Part shown: piece by piece, positions 23,967 to 31,171 of the stretch
Position numbering within the stretch: the stretch's first letter is position 1
Layout: each line of letters starts with the position of its first letter
IMG/VR virus record: IMGVR_UViG_3300035698_022908
Location: 1 to 48,401 of that record
Source of the DNA: a virus
Length of the DNA: 48,401 nucleotides
Reading direction: 5' to 3' (one strand)
Program-made: the position numbers and the translations under genes
Notes under the pieces: generated by a model
What the model was told of the DNA's origin: nothing
What the model saw: only the letters and a program-made list of their open reading frames with translations
The model's database searches: none

Positions 23967-24706
23967 CCTTGTTTTTTGTTTAAAATCCAAGATTTCATAT
24001 AGAGCGAAAAATTTGAACCTTCCTTGCTATACCTGCCTTCTGTTCTTGATTCATAATGATAGGCTAATGCCTTAGGTTCATAATAAATTCTATATCCTTT
24101 TTGTCTTACTTTCTGTGCATAATCCATATCTTCCCAACCACACCAATATCTTTCATCAAATCCTCCCAACTCTTCATAAAGTGCTTTAGGAGTTACCATA
24201 CAAGCTCCTGTAACAGCAAAATATTGTTTTCTTTTCATCGCAGGCGGGTAATTCATCGGTTTATTAAAATAAACATGGTCAGGCATTTTAGATGAAGCAT
24301 ATTCAATAATGCCTGCGTGTTGAATTGTTCCTCTGCCTGGATGAATTAATCTTGCCCCCACTATTCCAACCGCCTTTTCCTCACTAAAAACCTTCATCAT
24401 CTCTGTTAACCAGTTTTTAGTTACGATAGTATCGTTATTAAGAAAACATAAAAAATTACCCTTAGCTATTTCTACTCCTTGATTATTAGCAATAGCAAAA
24501 CCTTTATTTTCTTTGTTGCCAATAAATTGTCCTTCCATTTTCAACTTGGAATTAAGAACATAATCCTCTGTTCCATCATTTGATGCATTGTCAACAATTA
24601 TCAATTCAAAAGGATAACTGGTATTTCTTGCTACAGACTTCATCATCTGTTTTAAGAAATCCAGCTTATTGTATGTTGGACACACAATTGATACTAAATC
24701 CTTCAT
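23963..24706 (-). CDS. family 2 glycosyltransferase (rhamnosyltransferase-like)
   Basis: A 247-residue GT-A enzyme with VSIVCPTYNKLDFLKQMMKS, LIIVDNASNDGTEDYV, the step KGFAIANNQGVEIAKGN, and FLNNDTIVTKNWL with the NND/DXD-like site. It also has GACMVTPKALYEELGGFDER and DYAQKVRQKGYRI. Closely similar motifs occur in the middle domain of 19755-22070, so the two are likely related. It lies directly upstream of the HNH gene and overlaps a glycine-rich small ORF by 4 nt. Confidence 0.9.
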   Translation of the reverse strand: MKDLVSIVCPTYNKLDFLKQMMKSVARNTSYPFELIIVDNASNDGTEDYVLNSKLKMEGQFIGNKENKGFAIANNQGVEIAKGNFLCFLNNDTIVTKNWLTEMMKVFSEEKAVGIVGARLIHPGRGTIQHAGIIEYASSKMPDHVYFNKPMNYPPAMKRKQYFAVTGACMVTPKALYEELGGFDERYWCGWEDMDYAQKVRQKGYRIYYEPKALAYHYESRTEGRYSKEGSNFSLYMKSWILNKKQG

Positions 24707-24831
24707 TTTTTCCCACTTCGAGGAGTTCTTCTTCTACCCCTTCTTGAACCCCCTGGAACTCCTGCTCCCCCGCCCCTACCATCACGAGCAGGACCAGTAG
24801 AAGGACATGGTTTCTTTTTAGGTTTGGTCAT
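24703..24831 (-). CDS. 42-residue Gly/Arg-rich basic peptide
   Basis: A 42-residue ORF (MTKPKKKPCPSTGPARDGRG and a GGAGVPGGSRRGRRRTPRSG tail) couples to the next gene by a 4-nt overlap. It is strikingly GC-rich compared with its surroundings (GGGGCGGGGGAGC-type codons) and strongly basic, so it may bind nucleic acid. Short Gly/Arg peptides occur near phage structural genes, but no function is known. Confidence 0.55.
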   Translation of the reverse strand: MTKPKKKPCPSTGPARDGRGGGAGVPGGSRRGRRRTPRSGKK

Positions 24832-24992
24832 ATTGTTTCACCCCTTTCTTTTCTTAACTCTTTTTCTATTTCTCTATCTGCATTAACTCCAGCATATTTT
24901 TTTAATGTTCTTTTAGCAACTTTAATATAAAGCACTATTTTTTTCACTTCTTCTTCTAATTTCTCAATTCTTTCTTTTAAAACATCGGTCAT
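24828..24992 (-). CDS. 54-residue coiled-coil peptide
   Basis: A 54-residue, highly charged helical protein starting MTDVLKERIEKLEEEVKKIV, with heptad-like hydrophobics (L, I, L, V, I) that suggest a coiled coil. It overlaps both neighbours by 4 nt. Likely a small oligomerising accessory protein; no family. Confidence 0.55.
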   Translation of the reverse strand: MTDVLKERIEKLEEEVKKIVLYIKVAKRTLKKYAGVNADREIEKELRKERGETI

Positions 24993-25219
24993 TTTTTTCT
25001 CACCTCCTTAATATAACAATGAGCATGATCCTCATTTTCCTTCATTTTCCACACAATCTTCCTATTAGGAAACATTTTCTTAATCATCTTCTTTTCTTCC
25101 TCATTGAAATAATCTTTGTGTTCTGTTGCAGTAATTACGACAGTTTTCTTTTCAATCGTAATATAAAATTTGTAAATATCATCATTGCATAAAGGACAAC
25201 CTATTAATTTTCTTTTCAT
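24989..25219 (-). CDS. 76-residue hypothetical protein
   Basis: A 76-residue protein with a CPLCND knuckle at residues 8-11 and a single later Cys, so a complete zinc site is uncertain. FYITIEKKTVVITATEHKDYF is beta-rich. A strong AAGGAGGTGA site precedes the ATG at 25219, so it is likely well expressed. No family recognised. Confidence 0.6.
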   Translation of the reverse strand: MKRKLIGCPLCNDDIYKFYITIEKKTVVITATEHKDYFNEEEKKMIKKMFPNRKIVWKMKENEDHAHCYIKEVRKK

Positions 25220-25238
25220 CTTTCACCTCCTTAATATT

Positions 25239-25982
25239 TTAAGCATTGGGACAATTTTTCCAATGGTATGAATCTTCTCCAACTGCCATATCTATTGCAT
25301 ACCATCGACCATTTTTACCTTTTAACCAATCTATAGACCAATATCCTTCAAATTCAAGAGCAATTTTTTCTGTTAAATTTTTTAGAGTTTTCTTATCTTC
25401 TTTAGATAATTTATTCATCGCTTCTAGTTTTAATTTCCAATTTTTGTCTTTATGTACTTGACCTTCTAAAGCGTGTTCGGGCCAATATGGATGACTACAA
25501 ACTATTTTATGATTTTTAAAGAAATATCTCATTTCCTTAGTAATTGGCATTTGTCCATTAAAAGCTTCAAAGGCTGGATTTGTTTCTATTATTTTTCTAG
25601 CTACCCAAACATTTATTGGAAGACCCTTTTTAAAATCAGCCATAATACTATATTCAGCTATATTCTGTGCATGTTTCATTAAGATTGCTTGCTTTTGTAC
25701 AAAACAAGTAAGAAACCATTCATGCTTATAACTTGTTTGGCCAGTTCTTAAAAAAAACGGATAACCTATTTTTTTACCCATTGTTTCCAATACTTGTCGA
25801 AATTTTGTTAAAGCAATTCTATCTTTTTTATTTGATTCTCCCATCCAAAATATCTTTCTTATTGCAGGAACAAAGTTTTTATCAACTTTATTCATGTCAA
25901 TTACCAATGTATCGGGTACTAATGTTTTAACTTTTAACAATTTTGGCAACCAATAAGTAATACAGTTTTTCTTATAGTTCAT
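25239..25982 (-). CDS. ATP-grasp-like phage protein
   Basis: A 247-residue protein with blocks YPFFLRTGQTSYKHEWFLTC (about 74-93), FNGQMPITKEMRYFF (about 141) and a C-terminal EGYWSIDWLKGKNGRW, then YAIDMAVGEDSYHW. The order matches ATP-grasp-like phage proteins, in which the last block holds metal-binding acids. Such proteins may ligate a carboxylate to an amine or a sugar. Enzyme activity and substrate are not established. It overlaps the next gene by 4 nt. Confidence 0.6.
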   Translation of the reverse strand: MNYKKNCITYWLPKLLKVKTLVPDTLVIDMNKVDKNFVPAIRKIFWMGESNKKDRIALTKFRQVLETMGKKIGYPFFLRTGQTSYKHEWFLTCFVQKQAILMKHAQNIAEYSIMADFKKGLPINVWVARKIIETNPAFEAFNGQMPITKEMRYFFKNHKIVCSHPYWPEHALEGQVHKDKNWKLKLEAMNKLSKEDKKTLKNLTEKIALEFEGYWSIDWLKGKNGRWYAIDMAVGEDSYHWKNCPNA

Positions 25983-26425
25983 TTTATTACTTCTCCTTCT
26001 TCAGAATTACCACTTGTTAACATAAAACCCCTAGTTTCAAGAACTTCAAAATAAGTTTTTCCATCAGGTGTAGCCATATATGGTAGAAAAATCTCTTCTA
26101 GTTTAACCATTTCTGTATCAAGTAATGCTAATTGAGAATCAATCCAATCATGGATATTTTTCCAACCAGTACGATAGGGTTGTATTTCATCTTTACAATA
26201 AACCCCATCTCTTTCAAATACCTTTTTAATTTTTTCCAAACGAACTGGTAATTTAATAGGAATTTGTCCTTTTAGAGTATTGATAATAAAAGTAATTCCA
26301 ATAGCTAATCCACTATCATTATATTCAAACATTATTTTTCTAGCACCAGCACCTACCAACATCTTCTGAATATTGCCAAAGATTCTATTCATTGGCATTG
26401 ATGATGTGTAATTTTTTAATGGCAT
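25979..26425 (-). CDS. conserved phage protein, unknown function
   Basis: About 148 residues from the ATG at 26425, set 2 nt past the stop of the upstream glycosyltransferase with AAGGAG in front (a Met 15 nt upstream is unlikely). MPLKNYTSSMPMNRIFGNIQ, GARKIMFEYND, and a central beta region with TGWKNIHDWIDSQLALLDTE and KLEEIFLPYM fit a conserved phage hypothetical I recall by pattern. No biochemical role is known to me. Its presence inside the glycan island may mean it is a core phage gene left among the inserted genes. Confidence 0.7.
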   Translation of the reverse strand: MPLKNYTSSMPMNRIFGNIQKMLVGAGARKIMFEYNDSGLAIGITFIINTLKGQIPIKLPVRLEKIKKVFERDGVYCKDEIQPYRTGWKNIHDWIDSQLALLDTEMVKLEEIFLPYMATPDGKTYFEVLETRGFMLTSGNSEEGEVIK

Positions 26426-26426
26426 A

Positions 26427-27611
26427 TTATCTCCTTGCAAAAGGTTTAGCGTTTTCCTTAATTAATTTTCTAAATACTTTTAACATCTGCTCTGCTCTAC
26501 TTTCTGGTGTTAACTTCTTAGCAAACTTATATGCTTCTTTTCCATATTTTGTTCTTAATTTTTTATCATTTATTAATTTAATAATTTGGTCTTTTAAATC
26601 CTTTGGATGACAAAGCCAATATTTAGAACCATCTAAATTATAAGCATAAGTTTTTGGTTCAACTAATAATCCTCTATTTCTAACTATTTCACGAACTGCT
26701 GAATGGTCAACTCCTATTGAAGGAACTTCTGAAATACCAGCTTCAATAAAAGGCAAACCAAATCCTTCTCCCCAACTTGGTAATATATTTATATCTGCAA
26801 GATTATATTGAATATTTAAAGCCTCGTCATCTATTGGCCCTTTTTGCATATTCTTTGGAAAAAGAACATAATCATCTAATTTTAATTCACTTACAAACCT
26901 ATCTAAATCATAACCATCAAGATTGCCCTCGCTAGTTATCGTCTGTTTGACTCCAGAAGGTAATATTAAACAAGTATTAGGTATCTCTTTTAAAACCAGT
27001 TTAAGAGCGTCTAGTAAAATAGGAACATTCTTTCTTTGTTGTCCTCTCGCATTACATATAAGAACATTGAAATCATTTAATTTAAACCTATCCTTTAATT
27101 TCTGCTTATCAAGTTTATGGAATATTTTTTGGTCAACCGAAGGATAAATAACTTCTCCCATTAAACCTGGACAAACAAATTTAGACTCTATTGCGCCAAA
27201 GTGAGATTGCCAAAAACAATAATGCATCCATTTAAGAGATTCTCTTGAATAGAAATCCAAAGGTTCTGAATCTAATGTTCCCCAATGAACCCATTTAAAC
27301 TTGGCAGGATGAGCTAAAGTAAAGGATATTTTAGGAAGTATCCAAAAGTCTTGAACTGTCAGAACAATATCAGGCTTAAAATCATCTATGGCATAATGTA
27401 AAACTTCTTGAGCATAATGGTTTTTAACTTCGGGAGTTTTAGTATGATAGACAACCATATCTTGATTTATAGGATAACCATTATAAGCCAAAGCTACTTG
27501 CCTAACATCATTTTTCTTTCTTAAATAAGGCAATATATCTTTTATTTCTCTAGCAAAACCACTCGTTCTTTTATAATAATCTCCGTATATGAGAATTCTT
27601 AATTTTTTCAT
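26427..27611 (-). CDS. glycosyltransferase, GT4-like (GT-B fold)
   Basis: A 394-residue GT-B enzyme: RILIYGDYYKRTSGFAREIKDI (a SGFAREI glycine loop), a linker, then the donor domain with NVLICNARGQQRKNVPILLDAL (about 185) and LPSWGEGFGLPFIEAGISEV with the E-x7-E region (about 282-299). It is the upstream-most glycosyltransferase of the island in transcription order. Donor and acceptor are unknown. Confidence 0.9.
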   Translation of the reverse strand: MKKLRILIYGDYYKRTSGFAREIKDILPYLRKKNDVRQVALAYNGYPINQDMVVYHTKTPEVKNHYAQEVLHYAIDDFKPDIVLTVQDFWILPKISFTLAHPAKFKWVHWGTLDSEPLDFYSRESLKWMHYCFWQSHFGAIESKFVCPGLMGEVIYPSVDQKIFHKLDKQKLKDRFKLNDFNVLICNARGQQRKNVPILLDALKLVLKEIPNTCLILPSGVKQTITSEGNLDGYDLDRFVSELKLDDYVLFPKNMQKGPIDDEALNIQYNLADINILPSWGEGFGLPFIEAGISEVPSIGVDHSAVREIVRNRGLLVEPKTYAYNLDGSKYWLCHPKDLKDQIIKLINDKKLRTKYGKEAYKFAKKLTPESRAEQMLKVFRKLIKENAKPFARR

Positions 27612-27613
27612 AA

Positions 27614-27883
27614 TTATTTTTTCAAAATTTCAATTATATCTTCTTCAACAAATTTTATATCATCTTTAATTCGAGTAGCTTTTGGTTCCCATCCCTCAAT
27701 TTGCAAATACATAGTTTTAACAACTTTAACTGCGATTTTTCTTAACAATTTTTTGTTTAATAGAAGTTCATTATGAGGTGGAAAGCCATCTTTACATTCT
27801 TTTAATACTTTTAATGCTTCTTTTGGTGTAATATCAGCTAGATTAAAGAATTTTTTATTTTTCATGTTTTTACCCCATTTCAT
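27614..27883 (-). CDS. 89-residue hypothetical protein
   Basis: Starts at the ATG at 27883 (MKWGKNMKNKKFFNLAD), overlapping the 46-residue gene's stop (ATGA). Other starts are the GTG at 27895 and the ATG at 27865. It is helical and basic (ELLLNKKLLRKIAVKVV), with an ITPKEALKVLKECKDGF motif. No family. It separates the small-gene block from the glycosylation island. Confidence 0.55.
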   Translation of the reverse strand: MKWGKNMKNKKFFNLADITPKEALKVLKECKDGFPPHNELLLNKKLLRKIAVKVVKTMYLQIEGWEPKATRIKDDIKFVEEDIIEILKK

Positions 27884-28020
27884 CCTGTATACCACTTAGG
27901 AAGTTCTGCTTCATAATCTATAATATATCCATTTTTAGTTTTTTTAATATCTAGTTTAGACATTTTAAGTTTTATTTCAATATATTTAGTATAGAATAAT
28001 TCTGATTTTTGTTTTTTCAT
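27880..28020 (-). CDS. 46-residue hypothetical protein
   Basis: A 46-residue ORF (MKKQKSELFYTKYIEIKLKM, ending AELPKWYTG) between two ORFs with 4-nt overlaps. It is basic with a short beta-like end. Supported only by packing and overlap. Confidence 0.5.
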   Translation of the reverse strand: MKKQKSELFYTKYIEIKLKMSKLDIKKTKNGYIIDYEAELPKWYTG

Positions 28021-28271
28021 TTTATTCCTCCAATTTTTTTAATATCTTTTATTGCCTTTTTATAAATCGTTCCTTGACAAAATCCATTTATATCATAACC
28101 TTCTTTAATATAATTCTCTAAATCTTTACAATTTAATTCATAGGATTCAATAATCTGAATTGCATATTCTAAGGCTTTAATTAATTTATCAATATCCTCC
28201 ATAATCTTTGTCCATCTTGCAGGTGTTATACACTCTTCTACTGATACAATGTCTGATTTATTTATTTTCAT
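28017..28271 (-). CDS. 84-residue hypothetical protein
   Basis: An 84-residue, largely helical protein: KIMEDIDKLIKALEYAIQII followed by ESYELNCKDLENYIKEGYDI and a C-terminal KDIKKIGGIK. It overlaps each neighbour by 4 nt. No family is recognised. Confidence 0.55.
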   Translation of the reverse strand: MKINKSDIVSVEECITPARWTKIMEDIDKLIKALEYAIQIIESYELNCKDLENYIKEGYDINGFCQGTIYKKAIKDIKKIGGIK

Positions 28272-28579
28272 ATTAATTTCATTTGATCAGGATTATCTTT
28301 TCCCTTGCGTTCCCCATCAAGAACAAAAGTAAAATCAATCAAATAATATCTTTCTCCTGCCTTAATTCCATAACCAGTATATCTTGCAACATGTTTACTG
28401 TTTCTATTATGAAATCCTCTTATTTTTAAATCATTAACACTAAGAGTCATCACTTGACCCCTATAAACAAGCTCCATGCACCGATTTTCTTTAATAGCAT
28501 AACGAATAACATTATTTCTCACGCTAATTCGTGAACCAAATCTTAATTCTTTTTTATGTTCAAACCTTAAACAATTCAT
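28268..28579 (-). CDS. 103-residue hypothetical protein with small beta domain
   Basis: A 103-residue protein with many beta-like segments: LRFGSRISVRNNVIRYAIKE, CMELVYRGQVMTLSVNDLKI and GERYYLIDFTFVLDGE. The mix of Arg/Tyr and short strands resembles a small WYL/SH3-like or RNA-binding fold, but I do not recognise a family. It overlaps the upstream gene by 4 nt. Confidence 0.55.
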   Translation of the reverse strand: MNCLRFEHKKELRFGSRISVRNNVIRYAIKENRCMELVYRGQVMTLSVNDLKIRGFHNRNSKHVARYTGYGIKAGERYYLIDFTFVLDGERKGKDNPDQMKLI

Positions 28580-28821
28580 GCTTTTCCTCTAAATCCTGTT
28601 TTATAAGGATAAACTCGACCTCTCTCTTGACATTCTTCTGTAGCTCCTTTATAACCCCCTGCGTGTGCAGCCCTTCCCTGCTTATCAGCCTTAGCCCTTG
28701 CTCTTGTTCTAGCAGATTTATCTCCACACTTATAATAATATTTAGTTTTACTTCCCCATTGACAGAAACAACCTTTAGTATCTTTTGAACATTTTGTTGG
28801 TTTACCTATAATTTCTGACAT
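28576..28821 (-). CDS. 81-residue Cys-rich basic protein
   Basis: An 81-residue protein with CSKDTKGCFCQWG, YKCGDK and a late CQERG, plus an Arg/Ala-rich middle (KSARTRARAKADKQGRAAHA). It may bind zinc or nucleic acid through the Cys residues. Tightly packed with neighbours. No family assigned. Confidence 0.5.
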   Translation of the reverse strand: MSEIIGKPTKCSKDTKGCFCQWGSKTKYYYKCGDKSARTRARAKADKQGRAAHAGGYKGATEECQERGRVYPYKTGFRGKA

Positions 28822-28826
28822 AGATT

Positions 28827-28916
28827 TTACCTCCCTCTAATTAATAATGCTCCCCAAATAAGACCTAACGTAAATATTATAACTTTAAGATGTAATATTA
28901 TTTCTTTATTTTCCAT
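28827..28916 (-). CDS. 29-residue membrane peptide
   Basis: A 29-residue ORF with one hydrophobic segment (IILHLKVIIFTLGLIWGALL, then IRGR), consistent with a single membrane helix and a basic inside end. It overlaps the upstream ribbon gene by 19 nt. Small phage membrane peptides sometimes act as holins or host modulators; this one is only a candidate. Confidence 0.35.
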   Translation of the reverse strand: MENKEIILHLKVIIFTLGLIWGALLIRGR

Positions 28917-29179
28917 CTTTCTCTTTTTAATTTTTTCTTTTCCTTCTTTGTTAATTTCTTAAACTTATAACAAATTCCTTTTTCTAGTCCTTTTTCATAA
29001 CATTCATAACACCACATATCTTCTCCTAGCGCTGTTACTACTTTTATTTGATTTGCTTTTCTTCCTTTTTGTCCAAACCTTCTTAAACAATGAGGACACT
29101 GCCATATAAAAATAGGAATTATATTTCCAATAGCTTTTTCAAATCCTTGAGTTGCTGTTGCATCTATTAACTTACTCAT
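28898..29179 (-). CDS. 93-residue zinc-ribbon protein
   Basis: A 93-residue protein with CPHCLRRFG and a later CYECYEKG (a four-Cys ribbon spaced about 25 residues apart) and a lysine-rich tail (KFKKLTKKEKKKLKRERWK). It may bind nucleic acid. It overlaps the gene upstream by 8 nt and the membrane-peptide candidate downstream by 19 nt. Confidence 0.6.
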   Translation of the reverse strand: MSKLIDATATQGFEKAIGNIIPIFIWQCPHCLRRFGQKGRKANQIKVVTALGEDMWCYECYEKGLEKGICYKFKKLTKKEKKKLKRERWKIKK

Positions 29180-29354
29180 TTTTCTTTCTCCACTTTTTCC
29201 AACCCTTTATTAATGCTATTTTATGCTTCATTGTTAATTTAGCACCTTTTCTACTTGGTGGTCTAATTCCTTTTCTTATTAAAGTAGCTCTAATTTTTTC
29301 TTTATGTTCTTTCGATTTTAAACCTGTTCCAGACTTTCCCTTAATTCCTGTCAC
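29172..29354 (-). CDS. 60-residue basic peptide, NUMOD3-like
   Basis: A 60-residue lysine-rich protein: GKSGTGLKSKEHKEKIRATL and MKHKIALIKGWKKWRKK. The HKEKIRxTL-IRKG pattern resembles a NUMOD3 DNA-binding repeat as seen in the HNH endonucleases here. It may be an orphan NUMOD module. It overlaps its neighbours by 8 and 4 nt. Confidence 0.45.
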   Translation of the reverse strand: MTGIKGKSGTGLKSKEHKEKIRATLIRKGIRPPSRKGAKLTMKHKIALIKGWKKWRKKNE

Positions 29355-29596
29355 TTTACCTCCTTTTCTTTTTTAATCCTTTTTATTTTATTTAATAATT
29401 CTTTAGCCTGCTTTCTTGAATTTCCAGCAAAAGTTGGTGGTATATTAGCTCTTAATCTAAAAACATCTGTTTCTATTTCAGTTAATTTTTCTTTAAAAAG
29501 AGAATGAAGTTCATTAATTTGAGATTTATAACTACCACTTATCGCTTCTTTAAGCGGTAATCCCTTTTTTAATATTTTCTCAATCTCTTTTTCCAT
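29351..29596 (-). CDS. 81-residue hypothetical protein
   Basis: An 81-residue helical protein: IEKILKKGLPLKEAISGSYK, a central DVFRLRANIPPTFAG, and a basic C-terminal helix LLNKIKRIKKEKEVK. No family. It overlaps its downstream neighbour by 4 nt. Confidence 0.5.
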   Translation of the reverse strand: MEKEIEKILKKGLPLKEAISGSYKSQINELHSLFKEKLTEIETDVFRLRANIPPTFAGNSRKQAKELLNKIKRIKKEKEVK

Positions 29597-29598
29597 TT

Positions 29599-29718
29599 TT
29601 AACCAACTAACAAACTTACTCCTAAAAGTATAGAAATAACTAACATTCCAACAATAAAACCGAAACCAAAACTTCCTTTATCTAAATCTGAAAAATTGTT
29701 TATCATTTTTTTATTCAT
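29599..29718 (-). CDS. 39-residue membrane peptide
   Basis: A 39-residue ORF: MNKKMINNFSDLDKGSFGFG followed by a hydrophobic segment (FIVGMLVISILLGVSLLVG), consistent with one membrane helix and a cytoplasmic N-terminus. Close spacing to neighbours supports it. It might be a small holin-like or regulatory peptide; nothing more can be said. Confidence 0.45.
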   Translation of the reverse strand: MNKKMINNFSDLDKGSFGFGFIVGMLVISILLGVSLLVG

Positions 29719-29788
29719 TTTTCCTTTCTATTTTTACTACTACTAATTTTCTATTTTTAAGTAGATGATTAGTAGTTGGTAGAGTCAT
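29711..29788 (-). CDS. 25-residue peptide candidate
   Basis: A 25-residue ORF (MTLPTTNHLLKNRKLVVVKI, ending RKNE) overlaps the upstream 76-residue gene by 4 nt and the downstream membrane peptide by 8 nt. The tight ATGA-type overlap is the only support; it is very short. Confidence 0.25.
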   Translation of the reverse strand: MTLPTTNHLLKNRKLVVVKIERKNE

Positions 29789-30015
29789 TTCTTTAACTTC
29801 ACAATTTTTGTCTTTAATCCATTTTCAACTAATTCTGTCATTATTCCTTCTTGTGTGGCTATAATATTAAAAGCCACCCTTTTATTGTCTTTATAAACAC
29901 CAAGCCACCAACAATTATGATCCATTCTTTCTAAATGAATAGAATCACAATCAATAACAATATCGTCTTCGTCACCTTGTTCATCAAGTCTTATTTCATT
30001 CCATTTTTTCTTCAT
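29785..30015 (-). CDS. 76-residue hypothetical protein
   Basis: A 76-residue acidic protein: DEQGDEDDIVIDCDSIHLER, a CWWLGVYKDNKRVAFNII beta stretch, and a C-terminal KTKIVKLKK. Its first half is Asp/Glu-rich with a tryptophan-tryptophan motif. No family. Confidence 0.55.
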   Translation of the reverse strand: MKKKWNEIRLDEQGDEDDIVIDCDSIHLERMDHNCWWLGVYKDNKRVAFNIIATQEGIMTELVENGLKTKIVKLKK

Positions 30016-30031
30016 AAGCCTTCCTGATTAA

Positions 30032-30196
30032 TCATTTCATTCTCTCCATTTCTAATTCAGTCCTCATATCCTTTATCATTTTAGAAAGTGTTAAGAGTTC
30101 TGAGGCGGTTAGAGCCAGTGTCTCCTTGACATTATTAATTAAAAGATAATAATTACCAAAATTGCCATTAACTTTTTCTATTTTTATATTTTCCAT
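30032..30196 (-). CDS. 54-residue hypothetical protein
   Basis: A 54-residue ORF starting MENIKIEKVNGNFGNYYLLI and ending in a Lys/Glu/Met-rich helix. It has a clear AGAGAGGAG site 2-3 nt before the ATG, inside a repeated intergenic cassette shared with 30601-30626. No family. Confidence 0.55.
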   Translation of the reverse strand: MENIKIEKVNGNFGNYYLLINNVKETLALTASELLTLSKMIKDMRTELEMERMK

Positions 30197-30231
30197 AACT
30201 CCTCTCTAACCATGATAAGCGATTAGTTATT
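30197..30231 (-). repeat. intergenic stop-hairpin-SD cassette, copy A
   Basis: The stop of the 30399 gene (AATAACTAA) is followed by a region with CTAA/TTAG arms and then GGTTAGAGAGGAG just before the ATG at 30196. Copy B at 30597-30626 has the same two ends (AATAACTAA and GGTTAGAGAGGAG). Both upstream genes end in Asn-Asn-stop. This looks like a duplicated initiation cassette. Confidence 0.55.
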
Positions 30232-30399
30232 TAAACCCTCCACTCTTCTAACCTTTTTAATCGCTTTTTCTAAATCATCCATTGTTATCTCGCATCTTTC
30301 CATTAATAAAATTGTTAAAACTGTAAGCCTAATATACGACTTTTCTTCTCCAAGTCTCGCTACAAATTCTTTAGGATTAATTTTATTCTTGTTTGCCAT
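30223..30399 (-). CDS. 58-residue hypothetical protein
   Basis: Starts at the ATG at 30399 (MANKNKINPKEFVARLGEEK), which overlaps the 30383 stop by 17 nt; a Met 33 nt further upstream gives an atypical hydrophobic start. Helical and charged, ending MDDLEKAIKKVRRVEGLNN. No family. Confidence 0.5.
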   Translation of the reverse strand: MANKNKINPKEFVARLGEEKSYIRLTVLTILLMERCEITMDDLEKAIKKVRRVEGLNN

Positions 30400-30595
30400 A
30401 TTTTGATTCAAAAGTATAAACACTATCCTCAAAGAATGTTGCCGCCGCCTCTCTTAACCGAAACCAAACTGAACCATTTACAGTTTTAAAATAGCTTTTT
30501 GGCTTCTTACATTCATGTTGATAGTGAGAGCTCCACTCCAAACAACCAACAAGCTTTCCGCAAACACAACATTTTTCTCGTTTTAATTCTTCCAT
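30383..30595 (-). CDS. 70-residue zinc-knuckle protein
   Basis: A 70-residue protein with CCVCGKLVGCLEW near the start and a Cys/His pair (HYQHEC) about 15 residues later, consistent with a C2HC-type zinc site. The rest is charged with an LREAAATFF helix. It starts just after intergenic cassette copy B. No family. Confidence 0.55.
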   Translation of the reverse strand: MEELKREKCCVCGKLVGCLEWSSHYQHECKKPKSYFKTVNGSVWFRLREAAATFFEDSVYTFESKYGKQE

Positions 30596-30596
30596 T

Positions 30597-30626
30597 TTCT
30601 CCTCTCTAACCGATAGGTTAGTTATT
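30597..30626 (-). repeat. intergenic stop-hairpin-SD cassette, copy B
   Basis: AATAACTAA, then TAACC and GGTTA (a 5-bp stem with a four-base loop, TATC), then AGAGAGGAG before the ATG at 30595. Copy A at 30197-30231 shares both ends. The hairpin lies directly ahead of the Shine-Dalgarno and could affect its access. Confidence 0.55.
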
Positions 30627-30758
30627 AAATAATTCTTTTAAATCTTGAAAAACTGCTATGCCCATTCCTATTGCCAAACAGTAATCCCAAAACATAGAAC
30701 TTTCAATCTTTAAACTACTAATAAAAAATGTTATTCCAACACTAATAACTGTTCTCAT
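30618..30758 (-). CDS. 46-residue membrane peptide
   Basis: A 46-residue ORF: MRTVISVGITFFISSLKIES, then MFWDYCLAIGMGIAVFQDL, ending KELFNN. Two short hydrophobic stretches suggest a membrane-associated peptide. It overlaps the YopX stop by 4 nt. Confidence 0.45.
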   Translation of the reverse strand: MRTVISVGITFFISSLKIESSMFWDYCLAIGMGIAVFQDLKELFNN

Positions 30759-31135
30759 CTTAATAACCTCTCTGGTATAGGATTTTCAAACTTGTTGCCG
30801 ATAATTTTTGAATTTTTAAAATATCCTCTTGCGTTTATAATTCCAGTTATACCTCCATCTGGTTGACCAAAACTCTTAAATAACTTACTCCATATAACAA
30901 ATTCACCATTACCCCAACGAACCTCAAGCAAATCACCGTGTTTCCATTCTAAAATATCCCCTTCATAAATCTCTTTTTTATTCTTGTCTTTGAAGCCAGT
31001 AAATTGCATGAGAACATAATTAACATTCAATTCTCCAAAAGAGAATGTATTATCATTTCTATCTGCGTGTTGGACTATATTAGTAACAACAATCCATCTT
31101 TTATTCTTTTTATCCCAAGCTCTAAATTTCTTCAT
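30755..31135 (-). CDS. YopX-family phage protein
   Basis: A 126-residue protein that begins FRAWDKKNKRWIVVTN and contains LMQFTGFKDKNKKEIYEGDI followed by LEW, the signature FRAWDK and TGLKDKNGKEIYEGDI pattern of YopX proteins. It ends NPIPERLLR. The YopX fold is known from Bacillus phage proteins, but its function is not. The window has a second copy (46498-46866). It sits among small genes, so an early or regulatory role is likely. Confidence 0.85.
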   Translation of the reverse strand: MKKFRAWDKKNKRWIVVTNIVQHADRNDNTFSFGELNVNYVLMQFTGFKDKNKKEIYEGDILEWKHGDLLEVRWGNGEFVIWSKLFKSFGQPDGGITGIINARGYFKNSKIIGNKFENPIPERLLR

Positions 31136-31171
31136 GTTAACATCCTCTCTGGAATACTATCTAATACCTCT

